64,000 nucleotides of DNA from JAAXPZ01 sp965215705 (lineage in GTDB: Bacteria; Campylobacterota; Campylobacteria; Campylobacterales; Sulfurovaceae). The notes below the pieces were generated by a model that was given only the letters and a program-made list of their open reading frames with translations, searched no databases and was not told the DNA's origin. The translations under genes and the position numbers were made by a program. The DNA is taken from positions 186,001 through 250,000 of the forward strand of contig CBDCEE010000008.1 in the NCBI GenBank assembly GCA_965215705.1. Reading direction: 5' to 3'. Of this stretch, positions 8,248 through 17,500 are shown piece after piece (positions within the stretch are counted from its first letter, which is position 1; the number at the start of each line of letters is the position of its first letter).

Positions 8248-9681
8248 ATGCTATTATCAGAGCTAGAGGAGAGAGGTCGGCGATTTAAACTGGCATTGAG
8301 AGCCGGTGTACCGATACTCCTATTGATAGCTCTGGTAGCCTATGCCGCCTTTCTCAAAAATGATGCCATAGAGTTTACAACAGAAAACAGCCTTCTTTTA
8401 GGTGGTATCATTTTTATCACCATCTATTTTATCTATTTTCTCCTGGAACAAGATGCACAAGAGAGCCTACTTGATCATGAAACTCATGGGTTCAATCAAA
8501 GAGCCTTTGAAAAGAAACTAAAGACATCCCCCTCCAAAACCATTGCTTTGCTCATCATCAATAACCTTCCCTCTATCAATGAAAACTATGATACAGAAGA
8601 GGCCAATAAGCTTCTGTATCATACCATACAAAGACTCAATCAATCCCTCAAAGAAGATGGTCTGGAAAATGCCATCATCGGGAGAAGGTATGGTGCAGAA
8701 TTTCTTATCGCAATAAATGAAAAAAGAGATGATCTCAAAAGTGCTCTTGAAAAATTTGTAGCCGATAATCACATCATAAACAGTATTGATACTGAGTATA
8801 AATTCTCTCTCATGACCTACAGCAATGAAGAGTTAGAAAAAATAATCATACACTTAAAAGATGAGCTCATAGACTCGGAAGAGTGTGAACTGGATGAAAC
8901 AGGATCATCCACACATAAAATACAGGATATTTCCAGTATCTCAAAAATAGAAGATGCAATTATCACCTCTATTGAGGAGAAACAGCTCTCTTTTCTTTTT
9001 CGCCCACTCCACAATGTCAAGGCTGATAAGGTCGATATTTATGAGGTTGCCGTAAAACTCAAGTCTGATACATATGGTGATATCCTTCCTAAAACCTATC
9101 TTCCGATCGTCAATCGCCTTGGACTAGGAAGAGAGTATGATTTTGCCATTGTACACCACCTTGTAAAACTTTTACCGCTTCTTGATAAAAGTATTTCACT
9201 CACTTTCAATATCTCACCCTTTTCACTGAGAAATAGAGAGTTTCAGAGTAGGCTATTTGACTTTTTGGATAAAAGTGATATCGATACTTCAAGGCTCATC
9301 ATAGAGCTCTATGAAAGAAAAGCACACCATGACCTTAGCCACTATTTTCAAACACTCAACTATATGAGAACCAAAGGGCTACGTATCGCTATTGATAATT
9401 TTGGCTCCTCCAATGCCTCCATGGAGTATATGAAGCACTTTCGGTTTGATATGGTACAGTTTGACAGAGATTATGTCACCAAGCTGGATGACAAGATCAC
9501 CTATGAAATGCTGCACTCTCTCATCAAAATGTCCAAGAACCTTCATATTACAACCATCGCAAAATGGGTGGATAAAGAGTCGCAAAAAACAAAACTCAAA
9601 GCACTTGGTATCGATTATATTCAAGGCTTTGGAGTAGGCAAACCCGTCTCCGAAAAAGAGCTTATTAATACTTATAACTAA
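8248..9681 (+). CDS. Membrane-anchored protein with degenerate GGDEF and EAL domains
   Basis: The 477-residue protein has two N-terminal membrane segments (about residues 18-35 and 50-66), a GGDEF-like domain in which the signature is RYGAEF, and an EAL-like domain from about residue 240. In the EAL domain the usual EAL is EVA, the second Asp of DDFG is Asn (IDNFGSSN), the catalytic Lys is Gln (MVQFD) and the Glu of AEGVE is Lys (IAKWVD). It is therefore unlikely to make or break cyclic di-GMP. It might bind the nucleotide or a protein partner. It lies 2 nt after gyrB and 9 nt before queF, so it is probably cotranscribed. Confidence 0.82.
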   Translation: MLLSELEERGRRFKLALRAGVPILLLIALVAYAAFLKNDAIEFTTENSLLLGGIIFITIYFIYFLLEQDAQESLLDHETHGFNQRAFEKKLKTSPSKTIALLIINNLPSINENYDTEEANKLLYHTIQRLNQSLKEDGLENAIIGRRYGAEFLIAINEKRDDLKSALEKFVADNHIINSIDTEYKFSLMTYSNEELEKIIIHLKDELIDSEECELDETGSSTHKIQDISSISKIEDAIITSIEEKQLSFLFRPLHNVKADKVDIYEVAVKLKSDTYGDILPKTYLPIVNRLGLGREYDFAIVHHLVKLLPLLDKSISLTFNISPFSLRNREFQSRLFDFLDKSDIDTSRLIIELYERKAHHDLSHYFQTLNYMRTKGLRIAIDNFGSSNASMEYMKHFRFDMVQFDRDYVTKLDDKITYEMLHSLIKMSKNLHITTIAKWVDKESQKTKLKALGIDYIQGFGVGKPVSEKELINTYN

Positions 9682-9690
9682 AGGATCCCC

Positions 9691-10068
9691 TTGAAATATG
9701 GAGAGCAAGAGATACAAACCTTCGATATTAATGCACAAGAGCATTTTTGGCCCAATGATCATGATAAGAGCTATACTATCACTATAGACCTACCTGAATT
9801 TATGTGTCTCTGCCCCCGTTCAGGTTATCCCGATTTTGCAACTATCCATCTCAGCTATGTACCAAACAAAAAAGTGATAGAGCTCAAAGCTATCAAGCTT
9901 TATATCAATACTTTCATGTACAGACATATCTCACATGAAGATTCAGCCAATGAGATCTATGATACACTCTTTGGGAAGCTCCAACCAAAATCTATGAAAC
10001 TGATCGCAGATTTTAATCCTAGAGGCAATGTACATACTGTAATAGAGATAGACAGCGAAAAAATATGA
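9691..10068 (+). CDS. queF: NADPH-dependent 7-cyano-7-deazaguanine reductase (short type)
   Basis: QueF reduces preQ0 to preQ1, the last free-base step of queuosine synthesis. At 125 residues it is the short YkvM-type form. The motif CPRSGYPDFA holds the nucleophile C41 and D48, with the family spacing of seven. The following YVPNKKVIELKAIKLY is the typical substrate-binding stretch. The start is TTG: AAGGA lies 5 nt before it, and the nearby ATG is out of frame. The stop codon lies in the 15-bp motif shared with the S24 regulator region. Confidence 0.94.
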   Translation: MKYGEQEIQTFDINAQEHFWPNDHDKSYTITIDLPEFMCLCPRSGYPDFATIHLSYVPNKKVIELKAIKLYINTFMYRHISHEDSANEIYDTLFGKLQPKSMKLIADFNPRGNVHTVIEIDSEKI

Positions 10069-10078
10069 CAATTTGACA
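10064..10078. promoter_or_regulatory. Candidate operator TATGACAATTTGACA
   Basis: This 15-bp sequence recurs exactly at 34964-34978, upstream of a paralogous CI-type regulator gene. Both copies lie 60-75 bp from the start of a gene for the same DNA-binding domain family, so it may be an operator. Downstream, TTTCAC and GTGAAA also form a small inverted repeat. Confidence 0.45.
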
Positions 10079-10139
10079 CTTTTTCACCTTTTTCGTGAAA
10101 ATTATATTATCATTATCCTATCACAGTAAAAGGATAATG

Positions 10140-10376
10140 ATGATTGACTTTCATGAGATCTCAAGAAGGCTGAAAGAGGTGGTCTCACATATAGAACAAA
10201 AAGAAAAAGTCTTAGATAAAGACATTGCACAGGCACTCAAACTTGACCCACAATATTATGCCGTGATCAAAAGGCGCAACAAGATCCCTTATGAAGCGAT
10301 CGCCCTCTTTTGTAAAAAAAATGGACTCAGTATAAACTGGATCCTGCTTCAACAAAAACCAAAATATTTGACCTAG
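10140..10376 (+). CDS. CI-repressor-type helix-turn-helix protein, DNA-binding domain only
   Basis: This 78-residue protein matches the N-terminal domain of the S24 repressor at 34255-34908: both share the pattern D-KD-A--L, then KRN--PY--I--FC and S-NW. The peptidase half found in the S24 protein is absent, so it cannot autocleave and may act as a constant or competing regulator. AGGA precedes two adjacent ATGs (10137 and 10140); 10140 has the better 5-nt spacing. An in-frame upstream start at 10095 has no ribosome site. The targets are unknown. Confidence 0.75.
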   Translation: MIDFHEISRRLKEVVSHIEQKEKVLDKDIAQALKLDPQYYAVIKRRNKIPYEAIALFCKKNGLSINWILLQQKPKYLT

Positions 10377-10390
10377 AAGCATTAACTAGC

Positions 10391-10396
10391 TATAAT
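10391..10396 (+). promoter_or_regulatory. -10 box for the DUF2853 gene
   Basis: TATAAT lies 33 nt before the ATG at 10430, with AAAGGAAG as ribosome site between them. Confidence 0.5.
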
Positions 10397-10429
10397 TAAA
10401 AGTTGCAAAATAAATTCAAAGGAAGAAGT

Positions 10430-10771
10430 ATGGGTAAAAGAGAAGAGAAAATTGAACAATATACAGCTGAGGCCAAAAAGTTAGGTCTTAAAGTATCCGC
10501 TGATTTGGTTGCCAAAGTAACTGTAGGACTAGGGCCTTCTATCTATAAAAAAGATTCTGAAACCGTCTCTTGCAGTCAAAGCTCTGAACTAGACACAGTA
10601 AAGAAAAACTTTCTCCAGAAAAAGCTTGGATTGACTGCAGATGATGCCAAATTTGATGCTGCCATTAAAAAAGTCTGTGAAGCCATGGGCACCTCCAATA
10701 GAAACAAGTATAGAGCACTTTTCTATGCACTTCTTGCCAAAGAATTCGGCAAAGAATCTGTTTACGCCTAG
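10430..10771 (+). CDS. DUF2853 family protein
   Basis: A 113-residue soluble protein of the DUF2853 family. The recognisable blocks are GLGPSIYKKDSETVS, ELDTVKKNFLQKKLG and the C-terminal NKYRALFYALLAKEFGKESVY. No biochemical function is established for the family as far as I know. The start at 10430 (MGKREEKIEQY) is chosen over an upstream TTG because AAAGGAAG precedes it. It appears to have its own promoter. Confidence 0.85.
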   Translation: MGKREEKIEQYTAEAKKLGLKVSADLVAKVTVGLGPSIYKKDSETVSCSQSSELDTVKKNFLQKKLGLTADDAKFDAAIKKVCEAMGTSNRNKYRALFYALLAKEFGKESVYA

Positions 10772-10774
10772 ATA

Positions 10775-11140
10775 CTATACTTTAATGAAGAGGAGATAGC
10801 TCTTCTCTTCATCATTCTTGCCAAATCCCACAATTTCCAACCCACTATACTGTACATTGACATCCATTTTGAGCGAATACATCATCACCTGCATATCCAG
10901 GATCAAAAGTGAAGGGATAAGCTCTCCTACTGTCACCTCCACATCACTATCCCCTACCTTAAAGAGTAGTTCTTTCTTCTCTTCATTTAGCTGATAAGAA
11001 CCAATAGAAGCCTCACCTGCATAGCGTAGCTTTGAATCATCATCCAGATCCTCTTTTAGCAATCCCGCACGTAAGACATACGCTTCTGCATTATCAATAG
11101 ACTCTCTGATATCTTCGATCAGATCAATAATGACTTTCAT
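10775..11140 (-). CDS. Conserved-looking hypothetical protein, 121 residues
   Basis: I do not recognise this family. The protein is acidic and soluble, with a helical N-terminal half (MKVIIDLIEDIRESIDNAEAYV) and strands around DVEVTVGELIPSLLILDMQVM and KMDVNVQYSGLEIVGFGK. There are no signal peptide, membrane segments or cysteine motifs. Purine-rich GAAGGAAAA precedes the ATG. It is convergent with the DUF2853 gene, 3 nt between the stops, and lies downstream of fusA on the same strand. Confidence 0.6.
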   Translation of the reverse strand: MKVIIDLIEDIRESIDNAEAYVLRAGLLKEDLDDDSKLRYAGEASIGSYQLNEEKKELLFKVGDSDVEVTVGELIPSLLILDMQVMMYSLKMDVNVQYSGLEIVGFGKNDEEKSYLLFIKV

Positions 11141-11227
11141 GAATTTTCCTTCAATAAAATGAATAGACTAGAAATATGTAATGGTTAAAGTTTCGCTGTA
11201 GTTTGCTGTATATTTGAAGGTTGTTGC

Positions 11228-11267
11228 GAAGGAGTGTATGCTCAGTACATGACTGAGCAGCTCCTTC
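11228..11267 (-). terminator. Stem-loop downstream of fusA
   Basis: GAAGGAG (11228-11234) pairs with CTCCTTC (11261-11267), and inside it TGCTCAGT pairs with ACTGAGCA around ACATG. It lies 28 bp beyond the fusA stop. There is no long T-run, so it is either a weak terminator or an mRNA-end stabiliser. The rest of the gap 11141-11294 holds nothing else I can name. Confidence 0.5.
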
Positions 11268-11294
11268 AAAGATGCAGTAAAATACTGCGAAAGA

Positions 11295-13385
11295 TTAGCC
11301 GTTACGCTTTTCGATGATCTCTTTGGCCACATTCTGAGGTACTTCCTCATAGTGATCAAACTCCATCGCATAGGTTGCACGACCCTGAGTCATAGATCTA
11401 AGATCAGTAGAGTAACCGAACATCTCAGAGAGTGGTACAAATGCATCCACAATCTTGTTTCCTGCTCTGTCACCCATACCATTGACCTGACCTCTACGCT
11501 TAGAAATATCACCGATCACATCACCCATAAAGTCCTCAGGTACTTCTACCTCAACCTTCATCATAGGCTCAAGGATCACTGGATTTGCTTCTCTACAACC
11601 CTCTCTGAATCCCATAGATGCAGCTAGTTTAAACGCCATCTCAGAGGAGTCGACATCATGATAAGAACCATCATAGAGCGTTACTTTGATATCTTCCACT
11701 GGATATCCCGCTTGGATACCTCTACCCATCGCTTCTTGGACACCTTTATTGACTGGCTGGATAAACTCTTTTGGAACAACCCCACCTTTAACCTCATCAA
11801 CAAACTCATAACCAAAGCCTGGCTCTTGTGGCTCAATTCTAAGGTATACATGACCAAATTGACCTCTACCACCAGACTGTTTTGCATACTTGTACTCTTT
11901 GTTGACTGATTTTCTGATCGTTTCACGATATGCAACCTGCGGAGCACCCACTTCTGCCTCTACCTTGAATTCTCTTTTCATTCTGTCTACAAGGATCTCA
12001 AGGTGAAGTTCACCCATTCCAGAGATGATCGTTTGACCAGACTCTTCGTCTGTTGCTACACGGAAAGAAGGATCCTCAGCTGCCAGTTTACCAAGTGCAA
12101 GTCCCATCTTCTCTTGATCTGCTTTTGTTTTAGGCTCAACCGCAACAGAGATAACAGGATCCGGGAAATCCATTCTTTCTAGTACCACTTTATCTTTATC
12201 TGAACAGAGTGTATCACCAGTCGTTGTATTTTTAAGACCAACAACCGCACCAATCTCACCTGCATAGATCTCTTTGATCTCTTCACGCTTGATCGCGTGC
12301 ATTTTCATGATACGACCTACACGTTCCTTTTTGTCTTTGGTCGTGTTAAGTACATAAGAACCAGACTCCAAAGAACCTCTATAGACACGGATAAAGGTAA
12401 GCTGTCCAACAAATGGATCTGTCATGATCTTAAATGCCAATGCCGCAAATGCTCCATCATCCGTTGATTCTACGATGACTTCTACCTCTTCATCGTCCAT
12501 CTCAGTACCCTTGATCGCAGGTGCCTCAACTGGTGAAGGAAGGTATGCAACAACTGCATCAAGCAATGTCTGAACACCTTTGTTCTTAAATGCTGTACCT
12601 GGAAGCATTGGTACGACATGCATACCGATAGTTGCTGCTTTGATCCCGGCAACCATCTCTTCTTCGCTAAGCTCTTCACCTTCCATGTACTTTTCCATCA
12701 AGGCATCGTTGCCTTCTGCCTCAGAGATACCCTCAATAAGCTTTTCTCTCCACTCCTCTGCTTGCTCTTGGAGCTCAGCACGAATCTCTTGAACATGGTA
12801 GTTAGAGCCCATTTCAGCATCTTGATCCCATACCACTTCTTGCATCTTCACAAGATCAACTACACCTTCGAAGTTTTCTTCTGCACCGATAGGAAGTTGG
12901 ATGACAAGTGGATTGCCCTTGAGTCTGTCCCTGATCTGTCTCTCAACTTCTAAGAAATCAGCACCTGTTCTATCCATCTTATTCACAAATACAAGTGATG
13001 GTACACCATAACGGTTTCTCTGTCTCCATACAGTTTCGGATTGTGGTTGAACCCCACCAACAGCACAGAATACAGATACAGCACCATCAAGTACTCTCAT
13101 TGAACGTTCAACTTCGATGGTAAAGTCAACGTGACCCGGAGTGTCAATAATATTAATTTGTTTACCTAACCACTCACAAGTAGTTGCAGCAGAAGTAATG
13201 GTAATACCTCTCTCCTGCTCTTGCTCCATCCAGTCCATAGTTGCAGCACCATCGTGAACTTCACCGATCTTATGCTCAACCCCTGTATAGAAGAGGATTC
13301 TTTCAGTGGTGGTTGTTTTACCTGCATCAATGTGAGCAGCGATACCAATATTTCTTACGTCTTCAAGTTTGTGCGTTCTTGCCAT
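11295..13385 (-). CDS. fusA: Elongation factor G
   Basis: EF-G is the GTPase that moves tRNA and mRNA through the ribosome. The G-domain motifs AHIDAGKTT, DTPGH and NKMD are visible, followed by domains II-V ending in YEEVPQNVAKEIIEKRNG. The length of 696 residues is standard. It follows rpsG by 11 nt and closes the rpsL-rpsG-fusA string, the usual str operon order. Confidence 0.98.
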   Translation of the reverse strand: MARTHKLEDVRNIGIAAHIDAGKTTTTERILFYTGVEHKIGEVHDGAATMDWMEQEQERGITITSAATTCEWLGKQINIIDTPGHVDFTIEVERSMRVLDGAVSVFCAVGGVQPQSETVWRQRNRYGVPSLVFVNKMDRTGADFLEVERQIRDRLKGNPLVIQLPIGAEENFEGVVDLVKMQEVVWDQDAEMGSNYHVQEIRAELQEQAEEWREKLIEGISEAEGNDALMEKYMEGEELSEEEMVAGIKAATIGMHVVPMLPGTAFKNKGVQTLLDAVVAYLPSPVEAPAIKGTEMDDEEVEVIVESTDDGAFAALAFKIMTDPFVGQLTFIRVYRGSLESGSYVLNTTKDKKERVGRIMKMHAIKREEIKEIYAGEIGAVVGLKNTTTGDTLCSDKDKVVLERMDFPDPVISVAVEPKTKADQEKMGLALGKLAAEDPSFRVATDEESGQTIISGMGELHLEILVDRMKREFKVEAEVGAPQVAYRETIRKSVNKEYKYAKQSGGRGQFGHVYLRIEPQEPGFGYEFVDEVKGGVVPKEFIQPVNKGVQEAMGRGIQAGYPVEDIKVTLYDGSYHDVDSSEMAFKLAASMGFREGCREANPVILEPMMKVEVEVPEDFMGDVIGDISKRRGQVNGMGDRAGNKIVDAFVPLSEMFGYSTDLRSMTQGRATYAMEFDHYEEVPQNVAKEIIEKRNG

Positions 13386-13396
13386 AACTTATTTCC

Positions 13397-13864
13397 TTAC
13401 CATCTATAGTGAGCAAACGCTTTGTTCGCTTCAGCCATTCTATAGGTATCTTCCTTCTTCTTAAAGGCAGAACCCTTCTCAGTCGCAGCATCCATCAGCT
13501 CATTGGAGAGACGCTCGATCATTGTTCTTTCATTTCTCTTTCTAGCAGCTTCAATGATCCATCGGATACCGAGTGACTGCTGTCTGGATGGTCTTACTTC
13601 GATAGGCACCTGATAGGTTGCGCCACCGACTCTTCTAGATTTTACTTCCATCACAGGCTTGATATTATCCATTGCTTTGTTGAATACTTCAATACCCTTT
13701 TCACCACTTTTAGATTCAATTCTCTCTAGTGCACCATACATTACTTTATGGGCAATACTCTTTTTACCATCCAGCATAACTGCATTGATAAATTTTGTTA
13801 GTACTTTTGATCCATGTACTGGATCTGGCAATACCGGTCTGACCGGGGCTTTTCTTCTTCTCAT
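13397..13864 (-). CDS. rpsG: 30S ribosomal protein S7
   Basis: S7 nucleates assembly of the 30S head and binds the 3' major domain of 16S rRNA. The protein begins MRRRKAPVRPVLPDP and contains the rRNA-binding VGGATYQVPIEVRP. At 155 residues it has the common bacterial length. It lies between rpsL and fusA. Confidence 0.98.
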   Translation of the reverse strand: MRRRKAPVRPVLPDPVHGSKVLTKFINAVMLDGKKSIAHKVMYGALERIESKSGEKGIEVFNKAMDNIKPVMEVKSRRVGGATYQVPIEVRPSRQQSLGIRWIIEAARKRNERTMIERLSNELMDAATEKGSAFKKKEDTYRMAEANKAFAHYRW

Positions 13865-13957
13865 GTTATATTTTCCTCTTCAATCTTATTGATTTACTCA
13901 AGTCTTGTCCACGAAGGTTTAATGACAATACCTGACCTCTACTTTACTCTCTGCTTT

Positions 13958-14332
13958 TTACTTTTTTGGTCTCTTGGTACCATACTTAGATCTAGCAACT
14001 GTTCTTCCCTGTACACCTGATGCATCAAGCGCACCACGAACGATGTGATACTTTACACCTGGAAGGTCTTTTACTCTTCCGCCTCTGACTAGGACGATCG
14101 AGTGCTCTTGAAGGTTGTGTCCCTCACCACCGATATATGAGATTACCTCATATCCACTTGTGAGTCTGACTTTTGCAACCTTTCTCAATGCTGAGTTTGG
14201 TTTCTTTGGAGTGGTTGTATACACTCTCGTACATACGCCTCTTCTCTGAGGACAGCTTTCCAATGCTGGTGATTTTGATTTCTTGATCACCTTTTTGCGT
14301 TCTTTACGAATCAACTGATTAATCGTTGGCAA
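13958..14332 (-). CDS. rpsL: 30S ribosomal protein S12
   Basis: S12 helps decoding accuracy at the A site. The protein starts MPTINQLIRKERKK and contains the conserved TTPKKPNSALRKVAKVRL and GGRVKDLPGVKYH, the regions where streptomycin resistance changes arise; the lysines there are wild type. The length of 124 residues is normal. It is the first gene of the str group. Confidence 0.98.
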   Translation of the reverse strand: MPTINQLIRKERKKVIKKSKSPALESCPQRRGVCTRVYTTTPKKPNSALRKVAKVRLTSGYEVISYIGGEGHNLQEHSIVLVRGGRVKDLPGVKYHIVRGALDASGVQGRTVARSKYGTKRPKK

Positions 14333-14399
14333 AGTGTTTCCTTTTTGTAGTTTTGTGCTCTTTGAGCGAATTGAATCTGGCTGTTACACCATGTAAAAA

Positions 14400-14455
14400 C
14401 ACCTAGACAGGTGACTTTGCATGACATATAGGCAGAAAAATGGATGGATATTATA
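14400..14455 (-). promoter_or_regulatory. str operon promoter and leader hairpin
   Basis: A TATAAT -10 box reads on the minus strand at 14450-14455, about 118 nt before rpsL. In the leader, CACCT-AGAC-AGGTG (14400-14413) forms a 5-bp stem. The rest of the 200-bp gap between rpoC and rpsL holds only a small AAGGG/CCCTT hairpin just past the rpoC stop. Confidence 0.45.
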
Positions 14456-14532
14456 GCCAATATTGCTTTATTTGGGCTTATTTTGGAAGTTTGGCATAGC
14501 CTGTTTGGTAGAGCAGAAAGGGAAGACCCTTC

Positions 14533-17500
14533 TTACTCGCTCTCTTCTGTACTCTCTAGTTTGATATCGTCCATCTCAAGCATTCCTGTTCCTACCGGAA
14601 TCAATCGTCCGATAACAACATTCTCTTTGAGATCCTCAAAAGTATCTACTGTCCCTGCGATAGAAGCGGAGGTCAATACTTTTGTCGTGTCCTGGAATGA
14701 GGCTGCAGAGATGATACTATCTGCACCTACTGCTGAACGGGTGATACCCACCAACATTGGCTCTGCAATCGCCGGTTCGCCACCCAGTTTGACGATACGC
14801 TCATTCTCTTCCTGGAATTTTCTGTTAGAGACAAGGTCTGCTTCGATAAACTTTGTATCTCCGCTCTCTACAACTTTGACCTGTCTCATCATCTGCGAAA
14901 CGATGATCTCAATGTGTTTATCAGAGATATTTACACCCTGTCTTCTATAGACCTGCTGTACCTCAGAGACGATATACTCATAGAGCGGTTTCTCGCCCAT
15001 AGACTCAAGAATGTCATGACTCGATACAATACCATCAGTCAGTCTTTCACCCGCATGTACATACTCATCTGTGTGTACCAGAATCATTTTACCTTTGTCC
15101 ACAAATTGCTCTGTCACCTGCCCATTGTCACCCGTAATGACGATACGCTCTTTTCCTCTCAATGGCTTACCAAAGGAGACCAGACCATCAATCTTGGCGA
15201 TCAGCGCAATATCTTTCGGACGTCTTGCTTCAAAGAGCTCAGATACCCTTGGAAGACCACCGGTAATATCTTTTGAGGTAATCGCTGCTTTTGGTTTCTT
15301 CGCCAGAATATCGGCGATACTGACTTTGGCACCATCCTGTACATGGAGGATACTCTTAGGGTCCAGTTGGTATCGGATGATCTCACCATCTTTACCTGCC
15401 AGTATGATTGCCGGCTTATATGCTGCGGCGATATACTCATTCAGCTCCAGTCTTGTATCTCCTGTCAACTCATCAAACTGCTCTGATGCGGTAATACCAG
15501 GAATAATATCCTCGAAACTTACCACACCTTCCTGCTCTGCAATAATAGGTTCAGAATACGGATCCCACTCTGCAATAACAATCTGCGTATGTGTCTGAGG
15601 AGCTGCAATTGTGTCACCTCTCTCCAGCATATCATTATTTTCAACATGGATTACCGAGCCCCTAGAGATATAATGTCTCGCTGCCTCATGGTTACTCTCA
15701 TCTACCACTACCGCAAAGATACCTTTCTCCTCTACTGTAGAGTCTTTCTTGATATTCTCTAAGGCTTCAAGATAGTCACCTTTGAGAATAAAGTATTTTA
15801 CTTTTCCTTTTGCATTGGCGATCACTTTCTGTGCAATCGGAGCACCATTCTCCACTTTGAGTTCAGAACCAAAAGGAATACGGGCAGGTACAGACCAGCC
15901 CTCTTGTATCGTCTCAACAATAGAATCACCTTCTGCTACCTTATCTCCGTCTTGGAGTGGAAGATAGAGTTTACCCTCTACCTTGCCCGCCACACCTGCA
16001 AGCTCGTTGGCTTTGGCGACATCCCCTTTTCGGAGGCTATACTTGTACTCTTCACCTTTTTTAGGTGTAACTGTCAATAGTACTTCATCATGTAAAATAG
16101 AGATAGAGAGCTTACCGCTTACCAATGCTTTGATCTTGGGTTCTACCAGTAGTACCCCCGCATTTCTTCTATTTGCAACGATAAGATTGTCTTCACGGTT
16201 TTTATGCACTGTAAGGTTATAGTAACGAACAAATCCCTCTTTGGTTGCAACAACCTGTCTCTCTTCTTTGCCTGCACTTGCTGTACCACCGGTGTGGAAG
16301 GTTCTGAGTGTCAGCTGTGTACCTGGTTCACCAATAGACTGTGCAGCAATAACACCCACTGCCTCACCTGTCTTAACCAGTCTGTTCTCTGCCATATTCA
16401 GTCCATAACACTTTGCACAGATGCCCTTAGGGGCTTTACAGCTGGCAGGTGCTCTCATCACAACAGATCTTACTCCTGTATCACGGATGACTTGTGCCTC
16501 TTCTTCTTCGATCAAGGTACCTTCACTCAACAGTACTTCATTGGTCACAGGATCGATTACATCTTCGGCAATCACACGTCCATATACACGATCAGAAAGT
16601 GGTTCTATCAGCTCATTACCGACAATAATATCAGAGACTTCTACCCCTTCGTGCGTGCCACAATCATCCATACTTACCTTGACATTCTGTGCCACATCGA
16701 TCAGCTTTCGTGTAAGGTAACCTGCATTCGCTGTTTTCAGTGCTGTATCGGCTAGACCTTTTCTCGCACCGTGCGTGGAGATAAAGTACTCTAGTACATT
16801 CAGCCCTTCCCGGAAGTTTGAGGTAATCGGTGTTTCGATGATTGATCCGTCAGATTTCGCCATCAAGCCCCTCATTCCCGAGAGCTGTCTGATCTGTGCA
16901 GCAGAACCCCTCGCCCCTGAGTCCGCCATCATATACACAGAGTTAAAACCATCTTTGTCTTTTTTGATCAGATCCATGAGCTCTTCTGCAATCGTATTAT
17001 TCGCATCTGTCCAGATATCAATAATCTTATTGTATCGCTCTTGGTCAGTCAAAAGACCTGCACCAAACTGCTTTTGGATCTCAACCACTTTGACTTTTGC
17101 TTCTGCCACAATACCATCTTTGGTATCTGGGATCTTGATATCATCGATAGAGATTGATACACCCGTTTTGGTTGCATATTTGAAACCCATATCTTTAAGG
17201 TTATCAAGGAACTCTGCCGTATGAGAGATACCGCTGTGCTTGTAGATATAGTCTACCAGCGTAGCGATATCTTTTTTCTTCATGATCGTATTCCAGAGCT
17301 TCTGTGGTACATAGTCAGGCATGATGGATTTGAGGATCAGACGACCCGCAGTGGTAGTGACGATCTCACCCTCTACCACGGTTCTGATTCTCGCATTGAG
17401 ATCAAGTGTCTGCTGCTCAAAGGCAATAAATACTTCATCCACATTGGCAAATAGTTTATGCTGCCCGATCACATCGGACTTCTCTAGTGAGAGATAGTAT

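Noticed and set aside
11168..11380. 70-residue minus-strand frame at the fusA end
   Set aside because: It overlaps the fusA 3' end in another frame and the stem-loop region, with no start signals.
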